Below, in pieces: positions 9,556-18,811 of a DNA stretch of 64,000 nucleotides (within the stretch, counting starts at the first letter, position 1; every line of letters begins with the position of its first letter). The notes beneath the pieces are model-generated. The model searched no databases. It was given only the letters and a program-made list of their open reading frames with translations, and was not told the origin of the DNA. Source of the stretch: Cryomorphaceae bacterium BACL29 MAG-121220-bin8 (GTDB taxonomy: Bacteria; Bacteroidota; Bacteroidia; Flavobacteriales; Flavobacteriaceae); the NCBI GenBank assembly GCA_905181705.1, contig CAJIYP010000003.1, positions 310,001-374,000 of the forward strand. The letters run 5' to 3'. The position numbers and the translations under genes were made by a program.

Positions 9556-10556
9556 TATTTTAATTTATGAGAAATGAAATTATAATTATCTTCTTCGTAT
9601 ACTGCGTCATACATTACACTCTTCTCAGGATAAGGAGAATCTTCTGCAAATTTTTCGCATTCTAAAACTTTAGCCTTTATCATTCTATCAATATTAGAAA
9701 TTTCTTGTTCCGTGGCAAAATCATTATCTAAAATCACTTTTTTTACCTGAGATATTGGATCTATTTTACGGTATTCATTAACCTCATCCTTAGTTCTGTA
9801 CTGCTGTGCATCTGACATCGAATGTCCTCTGTATCTGTATGTTTTCATTTCTAAAAAGGTAGGACCTTCACCATTTCTTGCTCTTAAAATTGCCTCATCT
9901 AGAGCTTCTGCAGCTTTAATTGGATCCATTCCATCCACAGGACCACAAGGCATTTCATAACCTAAACCTAATTTCCATATATCAGTGTGATTTGCTGTTC
10001 TTTCTACAGAAGTTCCCATTGCGTATCCGTTATTCTCTACAATAAAAACTACTGGTAATTTCCAAAGCATAGCTAAATTTAATGTTTCATGAAGAGATCC
10101 TTGTCTTACTGCACCATCTCCCATAAAACATAATGTTACTGCTTCTCTATTGAAATATTTATCTCCAAAAGCCATCCCTGCACCCAAAGGAATTTGTCCA
10201 CCTACTATTCCATGTCCTCCGTGAAATCTATGCTCTTTGGAAAAAATATGCATAGAACCCCCAAGACCCATCGACGTTCCAGTAGATTTTCCGTATAATT
10301 CAGCCATAATTCTTTTAGGATCAACACCCATTCCAATTGGCATAACGTGATTTCTGTATGCTGTAATCATTCTATCTTTTGTCAAATCCATAACATGAAG
10401 AGCTCCTGCTAAGACTGCCTCTTGACCGTTATAAAGGTGTAAAAAACCTCTTACCTTCTGCTGAATATAAACTGCAGCTAGTTTGTCCTCAAATTTTCTC
10501 CAAAAAAGCATGTCTTCATACCATTTCAAATACGTCCCTTTATTAATCTCCTTCAT
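9555..10556 (-). CDS. pdhA: Pyruvate dehydrogenase E1 component, alpha subunit
   Basis: Thiamin-diphosphate-dependent E1 alpha, 333 aa, which decarboxylates pyruvate and acetylates the lipoyl groups of E2. The ThDP-binding motif begins GDG at residues 146-148 and ends at NN 175-176. RYRGHSMSD near residue 242 is the conserved loop of E1 alpha. ATG start at 10556. It is the first gene of a six-gene minus-strand run (pdhA, pdhC, SDR, SprT-like, nucleotidyltransferase, DUF389). The E1 beta partner must be encoded elsewhere. Confidence 0.93.
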   Translation of the reverse strand: MKEINKGTYLKWYEDMLFWRKFEDKLAAVYIQQKVRGFLHLYNGQEAVLAGALHVMDLTKDRMITAYRNHVMPIGMGVDPKRIMAELYGKSTGTSMGLGGSMHIFSKEHRFHGGHGIVGGQIPLGAGMAFGDKYFNREAVTLCFMGDGAVRQGSLHETLNLAMLWKLPVVFIVENNGYAMGTSVERTANHTDIWKLGLGYEMPCGPVDGMDPIKAAEALDEAILRARNGEGPTFLEMKTYRYRGHSMSDAQQYRTKDEVNEYRKIDPISQVKKVILDNDFATEQEISNIDRMIKAKVLECEKFAEDSPYPEKSVMYDAVYEEDNYNFISHKLK

Positions 10557-10605
10557 TTTAAATAATTAAAATTTATTTCATTCAAAGTTTAATGAAATTA
10601 TAATG

Positions 10606-10613
10606 CAAAGTTA
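10606..10613 (-). promoter_or_regulatory. -7 promoter element TAACTTTG upstream of pdhA
   Basis: Read on the minus strand, TAACTTTG matches TAnnTTTG exactly and ends about 50 nt before the pdhA start. It lies in the 100-nt gap between porV and pdhA. A TTG is present but only 11 nt away, so the -33 element is unclear. Confidence 0.45.
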
Positions 10614-10656
10614 ATATAACTAAACAATTGTTTAAAATTAAAAACAAATTATATTA

Positions 10657-11784
10657 TTAATAAAAATTGTAGGTAAATGAAAACCTTAGAGTGTTTTCTA
10701 ACGGACTAATCACACTTGAGGTTGATAATAGGTAAGATAAATCTAAATTAATTTCATCAATTTTAAAACCAGTACCAAAAGTTATATATTTTCTAGCACC
10801 TTTATTTTCGTTTTCATTAAAATAACCTGCTCTAATAGCAAACGAATCATTATATAAATATTCTAAACCTAAGGCAACTGTGAGCTCCTTAAGCTCTTCA
10901 CTAAAACCTCCAGGCGCATCACCAAAAGATTTAAAAATTCCACTTAAAAAGTTTACATCAACTTGATTGTAGCCAATGATTTCTTCGTTAGAATTATAAA
11001 TAGGTACACTTGGGGAGGGAACAAGTAATTTATTTAATTCTAAATTAACTGAAACTTTATTAGATGAATCAAAAATAAAATCAAATGCAGTTCCTAGCTT
11101 AAGGTTTGTAGGTATATAATTATTTTTACCTAACTCCTCATATTTCATTCTAGGTCCAATATTTGATATGTTAAAGCCAGCTCTTAAAATTCCATTAAAA
11201 TTATTATAAGACTTTTCATCAGATTGATAAAAACCTGAAATATCTACTGCAAAAGAGCTTGCAGAATCAGAATTGGAATCAACTGATTGCAATTTAACAT
11301 CAGACATAAGAAACCTTCCTGTAACTGCCAAAGCAAAGTAATCGCTTAATTTTAAAGAATATGACGCATCTAAAGTAAATTCGTTTGGATTTTCTAAAAG
11401 CGGAATGTCTTGAGGATTTTGAATAATATCAATATCTCCTAAACTGAAATATTTAAAACTTGCTGACCAAGAACTTCTCTCGTCTATAATATTAAAATAA
11501 TTAATATTTGCGAGAAAAACATCACTCACTAATTTACTTAAATAAGGTGTATAACTAACTCCAACTCCTGAAAGATTTTCTGAAAAAACATATTTAGAAG
11601 GGTTCCAGTGTTGAGAAAACGCATCTGGTGAAGTTGCTACGCCTTGTTCACCTAATCCTGATGCTCTGGCATCAGCAGAAATCATTAAAAATGGAACAGC
11701 TGTGGTTATTACTCTTCTGTCTTGAGAAAAATTGTAATTAAATACTAAAATTGTAAAAAATAAAAGTAGTGTATTTTTGTTCAT
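10657..11784 (-). CDS. porV: Type IX secretion system outer membrane protein PorV
   Basis: 375-aa outer-membrane beta-barrel of the FadL-like PorV (LptO) family. A signal peptide of about 20 residues ends near NFSQ. The family hallmark stretch follows (SADARASGLGE, GVATSPDAFSQHWNPSKY), and the C-terminus ends in alternating aromatic strands (LRFSFTYNFY). PorV shuttles T9SS cargo from the translocon to the PorU sortase at the cell surface. It is divergent from gldJ with a 120-nt spacer. In Flavobacterium johnsoniae, as I recall, porU lies between gldJ and porV; it is absent here. Confidence 0.92.
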   Translation of the reverse strand: MNKNTLLLFFTILVFNYNFSQDRRVITTAVPFLMISADARASGLGEQGVATSPDAFSQHWNPSKYVFSENLSGVGVSYTPYLSKLVSDVFLANINYFNIIDERSSWSASFKYFSLGDIDIIQNPQDIPLLENPNEFTLDASYSLKLSDYFALAVTGRFLMSDVKLQSVDSNSDSASSFAVDISGFYQSDEKSYNNFNGILRAGFNISNIGPRMKYEELGKNNYIPTNLKLGTAFDFIFDSSNKVSVNLELNKLLVPSPSVPIYNSNEEIIGYNQVDVNFLSGIFKSFGDAPGGFSEELKELTVALGLEYLYNDSFAIRAGYFNENENKGARKYITFGTGFKIDEINLDLSYLLSTSSVISPLENTLRFSFTYNFY

Positions 11785-11904
11785 AATTATTAAACGTTAA
11801 ATATATATAAATATTATTTTTAGTTGTTTTAATTAAAATAATTATTTTTTTTAAACTATTTGCTATCTTGCAACTTGAAAAAGATGAGAAAACATATTTA
11901 TAAT

Positions 11905-13485
11905 ATGAAAAAATACAATTTATTTAGATTTCCGTTATTCTTGTTAACTATATTAATTATTACAGGTTGTAACAGAAATTCAATGAAAAGCGGAAAGGAT
12001 AGTTCACAAGCTACTGGATGGAGTATGAAATCAAAAGACGGTGGTTTTCAGAGCAAAAAAGCATTCAAAGGGCAACCTGCTGGTCCTGGCTTGGTTTTTG
12101 TTGAAGGTGGAACTTTTACAAAGGGGAATGTTAAAGATAATGTAATGCATGACTGGAATAATACTCCTACACAACAATATGTTAGGTCTTTTTTTATTGA
12201 TGAAACTGAAGTTACTAATGAAATGTACGGAGAGTATCTATATTGGATGGAAGAAATTTTTTCAGAAAATTTTCCAGAAATATACAAAGCTGCTCTGCCC
12301 GATACACTAGTTTGGAGAAACCCTTTAGGTTTTAATGAAGATATGGTAAATAATTATTTAAGACATCCTGCTTTTCAAAATCATCCTGTAGTTGGAGTAA
12401 AATGGCAACAGGCGGTTAATTTTGCCAAATGGCGAACAGATAGGGTAAATGAGATAATTTTAGAATCTAAAGGATATATTAGACCAGGCGCTAAAATGCC
12501 TGATAGTATAACTGACGGCTATACATTCAATACAGAGCAATATTTGAAAGATCCTGAAAATGCATATGGTGGAAAAATGAATTCACTTGCGGGTGACAAG
12601 GCAAAAGAAACAAATGAAGAAGGTGAAGAAAAGGTCAAATATTCTACTAGAGCAGATGGGGATTTATTGCCTGAATACCGATTACCAACAGAGACAGAGT
12701 GGGAATATGCTGCGCTAGCATTAAGTGAGATTTCTAAGGATAATGTTTACCGTGGAAAGAAAAAATTTCCATGGGATGGGGATTACACTAGATCAGGAAA
12801 GAAAAAAAATGTTGGGGATCAGTTGGCTAATTTTAAATTATCCGACGGTGATTATGGTGGTATTGCTGGCTGGTCAGAAACAGGATCAGGTATAACAACT
12901 AATGTCAGAGCATACCCTCCTAATGATTTCGGATTATATGGAATGGCAGGAAATATTGCAGAATGGGTTGCAGATGTTTACAGACCTATTATTGATGAGG
13001 ATGCAAATGACTTTAACTACTACAGAGGAAATCAGTACAAACAAGCTGTAATTGATGAAAATGGAAAAACGGTTACTATTGATGAGGAAAATGCTAGTTA
13101 TAACGCTTTACCAGGATCTCTTTTAGAGGAAGTTCTTAGTACCGAAGATGTTACTAAACAACAAAGAGTCAATTACTCAACCGGAGATAATAGAGATTTT
13201 AATGATGGAGATAGAGGATCTGTTAGAGATTTTCAAATTGAAGGTGATTATTCCCGAATGTATAACGCTCCATCAGAGGAAGATGGAGGTGAAGAAAGAA
13301 CTACTCTAATAAATGATGAAGCTAGAGTTTTTAAAGGTGGTTCTTGGTTGGATAGAGCTTATTATCTCGATCCAGCCCAAAGAAGATACTTGCCAGGCAA
13401 TATGACCACAAACTTTATTGGGTTTAGATGTGCAATGTCTTATCTGGGTGACACTAGAAATTCAACAAAGCCAAGAAAAAGATAG
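11905..13485 (+). CDS. gldJ: Gliding motility / T9SS lipoprotein GldJ
   Basis: SUMF1/FGE-like lipoprotein of the GldJ family, 526 aa. It is needed in studied relatives for stability of GldK, gliding and type IX secretion. The chosen ATG at 11905 gives a clean lipoprotein signal MKKYNLFRFPL...LIITGC with the lipidated Cys at residue 22. Earlier in-frame starts (11884, and a TTG-region start at 11860) would put charged residues in front. FGE-domain motifs are visible: RLPTETEWEYAA, GNIAEWVADVYRP, VFKGGSWLDRAYYLDP and IGFRCAMS. murF follows 65 nt downstream, as in other flavobacteria. Confidence 0.92.
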   Translation: MKKYNLFRFPLFLLTILIITGCNRNSMKSGKDSSQATGWSMKSKDGGFQSKKAFKGQPAGPGLVFVEGGTFTKGNVKDNVMHDWNNTPTQQYVRSFFIDETEVTNEMYGEYLYWMEEIFSENFPEIYKAALPDTLVWRNPLGFNEDMVNNYLRHPAFQNHPVVGVKWQQAVNFAKWRTDRVNEIILESKGYIRPGAKMPDSITDGYTFNTEQYLKDPENAYGGKMNSLAGDKAKETNEEGEEKVKYSTRADGDLLPEYRLPTETEWEYAALALSEISKDNVYRGKKKFPWDGDYTRSGKKKNVGDQLANFKLSDGDYGGIAGWSETGSGITTNVRAYPPNDFGLYGMAGNIAEWVADVYRPIIDEDANDFNYYRGNQYKQAVIDENGKTVTIDEENASYNALPGSLLEEVLSTEDVTKQQRVNYSTGDNRDFNDGDRGSVRDFQIEGDYSRMYNAPSEEDGGEERTTLINDEARVFKGGSWLDRAYYLDPAQRRYLPGNMTTNFIGFRCAMSYLGDTRNSTKPRKR

Positions 13486-13550
13486 TTTTCTTTTTAACAT
13501 AATTTTTCAGAAATAAATTTATTGTTCTCTTAATTCATTATTTTTAAGAA

Positions 13551-14822
13551 ATGACAACCGATCAATTATATGAATTATTTCTAAATTGTAATGGGATTTC
13601 AACTGATACAAGATCAATTGATGAGGGGAACCTTTTTTTTTGTTTAAAGGGTGATAATTTTGATGGAAATGATTATGCTTCCGAAGCTCTATTAAAAGGA
13701 GCTAAAAATGTAATTATAGATAATCATAATTTAGATAATTCAAACTTTATAAAAGTTGATAATGTTTTAAATTCCCTACAATTACTTTCATCTTATCATA
13801 GATCTAAATTAAAAAACACAACCTTTATAGCTCTTACTGGAAGTAATGGAAAAACAACAACTAAAGAGCTTATTACTAATGTATTAAGAAAAGAATTTAA
13901 AACAAGCTCGACAATAGGTAATTTAAATAATCACATTGGAGTTCCTCTTACTTTACTGAAAATCAAAAAAGATTCTGAATTTGCGATAATAGAAATGGGA
14001 GCTAATCATATAGGTGAAATAGCATTTTTAACAAACTTAATTAAACCAGACTTAGGCTATATAACTAATTTTGGAAAAGCACATTTAGAGGGCTTTGGCG
14101 GTTTAAATGGTGTAATAAAAGGGAAATCTGAATTGTATAATTGGTTAATCAAAAATGATAAACCAGTTCTAATAAACACAAGCGATAAAAAACAAATCAA
14201 TTTTATTAATTCCAAATCGATAACATTTGGAATAAAAAATGACGCTAACTATATATTTAAAAAAAATAATTTTGGAGATTTCATTTCTGTTTTATATAAA
14301 AAAGTTGAAATCAATAGTAATTTAATTGGCGACTACAACTTTGATAATATAACTTCGGCAATTTCTTTAGGCTTGTATTTTGATATTAATATCAACTCAA
14401 TAAAAAATGCAATAGAAAATTATATTCCAAAAAATAACAGATCTGAAATTTTATTTAATAATGAAAAAAAAATAATTTTAGATGCATATAATGCCAACCC
14501 TACTAGCATGAGCTTAGCTATTGATTCATTTTTAAAAATAGAAGGGTCAAAAGCTTTAATTTTAGGAGATATGTTTGAACTTGGGGAGTACTCCAATAAG
14601 GAACATCAAAAAATAATTAATCGTTTAGAAAAAGAAAATAACAAAACTTTTTTTGTTGGAAATGAATTTTATAAACTTAAAAAAAAAAGTAATAAAGTTT
14701 TATTTTTTAAAGACAAAAAAGATTTGATAAAAAAAATATTTAATCAAAAAATAATAGAAAAAAATATTCTAATCAAAGGGTCAAGAGGAATGAAAATGGA
14801 GGAGATAGTAGATCATATTTAA
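13551..14822 (+). CDS. murF: UDP-N-acetylmuramoyl-tripeptide--D-alanyl-D-alanine ligase
   Basis: MurF adds D-Ala-D-Ala to the UDP-MurNAc-tripeptide in the cytoplasm, the last soluble step of peptidoglycan precursor synthesis. 423 aa. The N-terminal substrate domain contains STDTRSIDEGNLFFCLKG; the ATP-binding P-loop GSNGKTTTKE is at residues 97-106; and the C-terminal ligase domain has LDAYNANPTSM and ILGDMFELGEYS. Slightly shorter than the E. coli enzyme but complete. It sits after gldJ and ends 2 nt before the convergent membrane-protein gene. Confidence 0.94.
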   Translation: MTTDQLYELFLNCNGISTDTRSIDEGNLFFCLKGDNFDGNDYASEALLKGAKNVIIDNHNLDNSNFIKVDNVLNSLQLLSSYHRSKLKNTTFIALTGSNGKTTTKELITNVLRKEFKTSSTIGNLNNHIGVPLTLLKIKKDSEFAIIEMGANHIGEIAFLTNLIKPDLGYITNFGKAHLEGFGGLNGVIKGKSELYNWLIKNDKPVLINTSDKKQINFINSKSITFGIKNDANYIFKKNNFGDFISVLYKKVEINSNLIGDYNFDNITSAISLGLYFDININSIKNAIENYIPKNNRSEILFNNEKKIILDAYNANPTSMSLAIDSFLKIEGSKALILGDMFELGEYSNKEHQKIINRLEKENNKTFFVGNEFYKLKKKSNKVLFFKDKKDLIKKIFNQKIIEKNILIKGSRGMKMEEIVDHI

Positions 14823-14824
14823 AA

Positions 14825-15688
14825 TTATTCTTTTTCAATTTGATTATATATCATTAATATCAAAAGCCCAAAAACTATTCCTGAAATTATTAAAGTAATA
14901 TTAGCTAGCCCAGTTGCTAAAAAAGATAGTCTTAGTAATATTGTAGAAATTATAAATCCTGTATTTCTAATTAACTGACTATATCTTTCTGTATATTGAA
15001 AGGAAAGTAATAAAATAAAAACATCAACTAAAATTAAAAGAGTAAAAAATTCATTAAAAAATAAATAGTTAATATTTACATCAAATGACTCATTAATAAA
15101 AACGCCGTTATACCAACTAAAAAAACTAATAAAAATAATCCCTAGTAGAATTGGCAAGAGAACAATACTAACTAGTTTTTTTGATGCAATAAATCGATCT
15201 AACTTTTCCGAAACAGACTTAAGGGGTAAATCTTCTTTAGTTCTTCGAAACAGGTAAATTAGAAAAAATATTACAAGTATACCTACCAAATCATATATCA
15301 GTTGAAGGTTATTAGGGTTTTCAATCCAATTAGCGTTCAAGTCTATTAACGGAATATCTCCAAAGATTTTTCGAATTACAATTAATGATATTATTTCATA
15401 TTGTTTACCAACTGCTGTGGTAAAAGATCTTGGTATATAATAAATTAACAAAAAAGCTTCGTATACTAAAATAAATGAAAAAGGGGTGTATAAAGCTGAT
15501 ATTGGGTTAGAAAGTAAGTTAGATTGTATAATTACTAAATCAATTAAATTATAATTATTTAAAAAAATTAGAGATAAGTGAACTACAAAGCCAATCGAAG
15601 CCAGATATAAAATATATTTTTCAACAATCTTTATGATTTTTTCAGAAAAAACTATTGAAAAAACATTTTCTATTTTGTTTTGGATCAT
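14825..15688 (-). CDS. Uncharacterised polytopic membrane protein
   Basis: 287 aa when started at ATG 15688 (a GTG lies one codon upstream). I do not recognise the family. By hydropathy there are about seven membrane segments, with helices near 22-45, 65-85, 125-145, 170-190, 210-230 and 240-280, and charged loops between. A conserved-looking polar stretch between helices 2 and 3 reads YIPRSFTTAVGKQYEI, and the loop after it contains RRTKEDLPLKSVSEKLDRF. It is convergent to murF and monocistronic in this window. A channel or transporter is possible, but no motif proves it. Confidence 0.7.
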   Translation of the reverse strand: MIQNKIENVFSIVFSEKIIKIVEKYILYLASIGFVVHLSLIFLNNYNLIDLVIIQSNLLSNPISALYTPFSFILVYEAFLLIYYIPRSFTTAVGKQYEIISLIVIRKIFGDIPLIDLNANWIENPNNLQLIYDLVGILVIFFLIYLFRRTKEDLPLKSVSEKLDRFIASKKLVSIVLLPILLGIIFISFFSWYNGVFINESFDVNINYLFFNEFFTLLILVDVFILLLSFQYTERYSQLIRNTGFIISTILLRLSFLATGLANITLIISGIVFGLLILMIYNQIEKE

Positions 15689-15793
15689 CACAAGTTTTAA
15701 ATATTATATTGTTAAAAGTAAGTTTTTTATAGTAATTAAATATCTTATATACTTTTTAAATAACTTAGTTAAAAAATAAAAACGAAAAATTTT

Positions 15794-17422
15794 ATGAAAA
15801 ATTATATTTTAAATTTTGTTATTTTTTTACTATTTGTAGGCTGCAATAACCCTAATAATAAACAATGGATTTCCTATGACGAATCTTCAGAAATTAAATC
15901 AAATCAAAATCATGATATAGATAGAATGCAGTTTAAATTAATTCAATCCAAGTATAATGATAAAAATAATTGGTTTGGTAAACTGAATAATTATTTAGAA
16001 GATTTTTCTGAAAATGAATACCAAATTTTAAAACCATTAATTTTTGAAAAAGATATCCCATCAATTCAAAAACTAATAATTTCTGGAGACCTAACATATG
16101 AGAAGCTCACTCTATTTTATCTGTACAGAATAAAAAAAATTGAATTCAATAAAAACACCTATTTAAATTCTATTATTTCACTAAATCAAAATGTTATTTT
16201 AGAAGCACGAGAAAAAGACAAAAAAAAACCAAATTCTATTTATTCTCTTCACGGAATACCAATTTTTTTAAAAGACAACATCAACTTTAATGGATTACCC
16301 ACAACTGCAGGGGCTGCTTTATTAAAAGATAATATAGCTGAAGATTCTTATGTAGTAAAAAAATTAAAAGAGAGTGGAGGTTTAATTTTAGGAAAAACTA
16401 ATCTAAGTGAATGGGCATATTATTTTTGTATAGGATGTCCACTTGGTTACAGTGCAATAGGAGGGCAAACATTAAACCCTTACGGAAGAAAAGAATTTGA
16501 ATCAGGTGGTTCTAGCTCAGGGAGTGGTGTAGCAATTTCTGCTAATTTATCATCTGTAGCACTAGGATCTGAAACATCTGGATCAATTCTTTCCCCCTCC
16601 TCTTTAAATTCGATTGTTGGGCTTAAGCCTACTATAGGACTTGTAAGTAGAACTGGAATTGTTCCTATTTCAAGTACTTTAGATACTTCAGGACCTATGA
16701 CTAAAAACGTTATAGATAATATGATTGTTTTCAATAGTATTATGGGATACGATGAAAATGACAACTATTCAAGAAAAAAGATAAATATTGAGTTCGAAAA
16801 AATAAAAAATGCTTCTCTAACTGGTAAAAGATTTGGAGTATTTAAAAGTTTATTAAGAGAGCCAATTTATAAAAAAGCAATTAAAGACATCAAAGAAGCT
16901 GGTGGAATAATAATCGAATTTGATCCCCCAAAAATTGATTTTTCAGGTTTTAGAAAAATTCTAGACGTTGACATGAAGAAAGAGTTGCCTGAATATTTAT
17001 CTAGATACGCCAAAAATAATATAGAAGTAAAAAATATTTCAGACATAATAAATTTTAATTTAAAAGACAGTATAAAAAGAGCTCCGTATGGACAGGGTAT
17101 ATTTGAAGGAATAGTCTCTGACAATACCTCCAAGGAAGATTTTAAAAGATTAAAAGTTAGACTAAAAAAAGAGGGACAAAGATATTTTGTTGTTCCTTTA
17201 TTGAAATACAATTTAGATGTAATTTTATCTATAAATAACTATCATGCAGCCTATGCTGCAGCTGCACATTATCCGTGTTTAACTGTTCCTATGGGTTACA
17301 GAGAATCTGGTATTCCTACCAATTTGACTTTTATAGGTCCTTCTTTTAGTGAAAATAAGTTATACCAGTTAGGGTTCGCTTATGAAAAAGAAACTAAAAA
17401 CAGAATTCCGCCAATAGAATAA
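15794..17422 (+). CDS. Amidase-signature family protein, predicted lipoprotein
   Basis: 542 aa. An N-terminal lipoprotein signal ends FLLFVGC with Cys17, so the enzyme is exported and lipid-anchored. The amidase-signature core is present: Lys160 in PIFLKDN, the GGSSSGSG motif around residues 238-245 supplying the cis-serine, and nucleophile Ser264 in TSGSILSPS. The usual Arg two residues after the nucleophile is Leu here. An extra N-terminal ~120-residue helical region precedes the core, as in other exported amidases. The substrate is unknown; peptide or peptidoglycan amide hydrolysis would fit the location. Convergent with the M20 gene. Confidence 0.85.
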   Translation: MKNYILNFVIFLLFVGCNNPNNKQWISYDESSEIKSNQNHDIDRMQFKLIQSKYNDKNNWFGKLNNYLEDFSENEYQILKPLIFEKDIPSIQKLIISGDLTYEKLTLFYLYRIKKIEFNKNTYLNSIISLNQNVILEAREKDKKKPNSIYSLHGIPIFLKDNINFNGLPTTAGAALLKDNIAEDSYVVKKLKESGGLILGKTNLSEWAYYFCIGCPLGYSAIGGQTLNPYGRKEFESGGSSSGSGVAISANLSSVALGSETSGSILSPSSLNSIVGLKPTIGLVSRTGIVPISSTLDTSGPMTKNVIDNMIVFNSIMGYDENDNYSRKKINIEFEKIKNASLTGKRFGVFKSLLREPIYKKAIKDIKEAGGIIIEFDPPKIDFSGFRKILDVDMKKELPEYLSRYAKNNIEVKNISDIINFNLKDSIKRAPYGQGIFEGIVSDNTSKEDFKRLKVRLKKEGQRYFVVPLLKYNLDVILSINNYHAAYAAAAHYPCLTVPMGYRESGIPTNLTFIGPSFSENKLYQLGFAYEKETKNRIPPIE

Positions 17423-17424
17423 TG

Positions 17425-17452
17425 AAAAATTATTTGTTTTTAATCAAATAAT
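17425..17452 (-). terminator. Intrinsic terminator at the end of the M20 amidohydrolase gene
   Basis: Perfect 8-bp inverted repeat ATTATTTG / CAAATAAT (17429-17436 and 17445-17452) with an 8-nt loop. On the minus strand it is followed by TTTT, the expected order for termination of the minus-strand gene. The stem includes the last codons of that gene. On the plus strand there is no T-tract after the stem. Confidence 0.5.
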
Positions 17453-18722
17453 CTAAGGCTAATGTTGTCATGGATTTTAAACCAGTTAACATAGCTGAAT
17501 CATCAACATAGAAATCGGGTGTATGATGTGGGGCAGCAATTAATGGATCTGAACCTTTTTTAGCGCCTCCTATGAAGAAATACATCCCTGGTACTTTTTC
17601 TTGAAAGAAAGAGAAATCTTCAGCACCTGTAATTGCATTCATTGAATTTACATTATTCGAACCATTAATTCTTTTCAGTGAAGGTAGCATTAACTCATAT
17701 AAATCAGGATCATTATATGTAATAGGATAACTAACTTGATATGTGATTTTTGCTTTAGCATTATTGGCTTCTGCAATATTTAAAACAATCTCTTCTAATC
17801 TCTTCAAAACTATTTTTTTCATTCCCTCATCTAAAGTTCTAATAGTTCCCAACATATATAAACTTTCAGGAATAATATTACTTCTTACTCCACCGTGAAT
17901 ACTTCCGATTGTTACAACTGCTGCTGCTTCTGTAAGAGGCATATTTCTACTAACTATAGTTTGTATTGAATTTATCATTTGAGAAGCAGTAACTATTGGA
18001 TCAATTCCAGTCCATGGTGTTGACCCATGAGTTTGAACTCCTTCAATATCAATTCTAAATTCGTTCACTGCTGCCATTATTCCTTTGGGCCTCACATAAA
18101 CTTGTCCAGCTCCAATTTGAGACCAAATATGAAGTCCAAAAATGGCATCTACATCTGGATTTTTTAAAACTCCTTCTTTAATCATAAGTTCAGCACCACC
18201 CTCCTCTCCAGATGGAGCACCTTCCTCTGCTGGTTGAAAAATAAACTTAATAGTGCCAGGAATCTGATCTTTTAATTCATAAAGTATTTTGGCAGTTCCT
18301 AACAAAATAGCTGTATGTGTGTCGTGACCACACGCATGCATAACAGGAACAGTTTCTCCGTTATATTCTCCGACCATATTAGACTTCCAAGGCAAATCTG
18401 CTCTTTCCTTTACAGGCAAACCATCAATATCCGCTCTTAAAGCTACAACAGGACCAGGCTTCCCTCCTCTAAGAACAGCAACAACTCCAGTTTTTGCTAC
18501 GCCAATTTGAGGATTTAAACCAATTTTCTTTAATTCTGCAGCTATTCTTTCGGCAGTTTTAAATTCTCTATTACTTAATTCTGCATTTTCATGAAACCAA
18601 TGCCTCAGTTCAATTATATCAGATTCATAATTTGAAGACAATTCATTAATTTTTTTGTCAAAATCCTGAGAATAACTTGTTAAAGATAGAATCAGAAAAA
18701 ATAAATATAAATTTTTATACAT
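17430..18722 (-). CDS. M20 family amidohydrolase (N-acyl-amino-acid / hippurate hydrolase-like), secreted
   Basis: 430 aa with an N-terminal signal peptide ending near TSYSQD, so periplasmic or exported. The dinuclear-metal core of M20 amidohydrolases is visible: RADIDGLP near 96-103, HACGHDTH at 129-136, catalytic Glu-Glu 166-167 in PAEEG, and a GLHIW stretch near 196. The family removes acyl groups from amino acids (hippurate, N-acetyl or indoleacetyl conjugates). The start codon lies only 14 nt downstream of the 3' end of tRNA-Val on the same strand, so its mRNA leader probably arises by tRNA processing. Confidence 0.88.
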   Translation of the reverse strand: MYKNLYLFFLILSLTSYSQDFDKKINELSSNYESDIIELRHWFHENAELSNREFKTAERIAAELKKIGLNPQIGVAKTGVVAVLRGGKPGPVVALRADIDGLPVKERADLPWKSNMVGEYNGETVPVMHACGHDTHTAILLGTAKILYELKDQIPGTIKFIFQPAEEGAPSGEEGGAELMIKEGVLKNPDVDAIFGLHIWSQIGAGQVYVRPKGIMAAVNEFRIDIEGVQTHGSTPWTGIDPIVTASQMINSIQTIVSRNMPLTEAAAVVTIGSIHGGVRSNIIPESLYMLGTIRTLDEGMKKIVLKRLEEIVLNIAEANNAKAKITYQVSYPITYNDPDLYELMLPSLKRINGSNNVNSMNAITGAEDFSFFQEKVPGMYFFIGGAKKGSDPLIAAPHHTPDFYVDDSAMLTGLKSMTTLALDYLIKNK

Positions 18723-18736
18723 AGTGTAAAATTTAG

Positions 18737-18811
18737 TGGGTCATACTGGATTCGAACCAGTGACTTCTACCCTGTCAAGGTAACACTCTAAACCAACTGA
18801 GTTAATGACCC
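18737..18811 (-). tRNA. tRNA-Val (anticodon GAC)
   Basis: 75-nt cloverleaf on the minus strand. The 7-bp acceptor stem is GGGTCAT / ATGACCC, the D-arm AACTCAGTTGGTTTAGAGTG, and the T-arm ACTGG-TTCGAAT-CCAGT. The anticodon loop TTGACAG gives GAC (complement of 18774-18776), which reads GUC and GUU valine codons. Discriminator A; CCA is not encoded. The anticodon stem has one G-U pair at its base. It lies 18 nt after the CPBP gene and 14 nt before the M20 gene, with no TAnnTTTG of its own nearby. Confidence 0.95.

Noticed and set aside
11860-11904. Longer GldJ start at 11860 or 11884
   Set aside because: These add a charged, cysteine-containing leader before the lipoprotein signal. The ATG at 11905 gives a clean signal ending in a lipobox.
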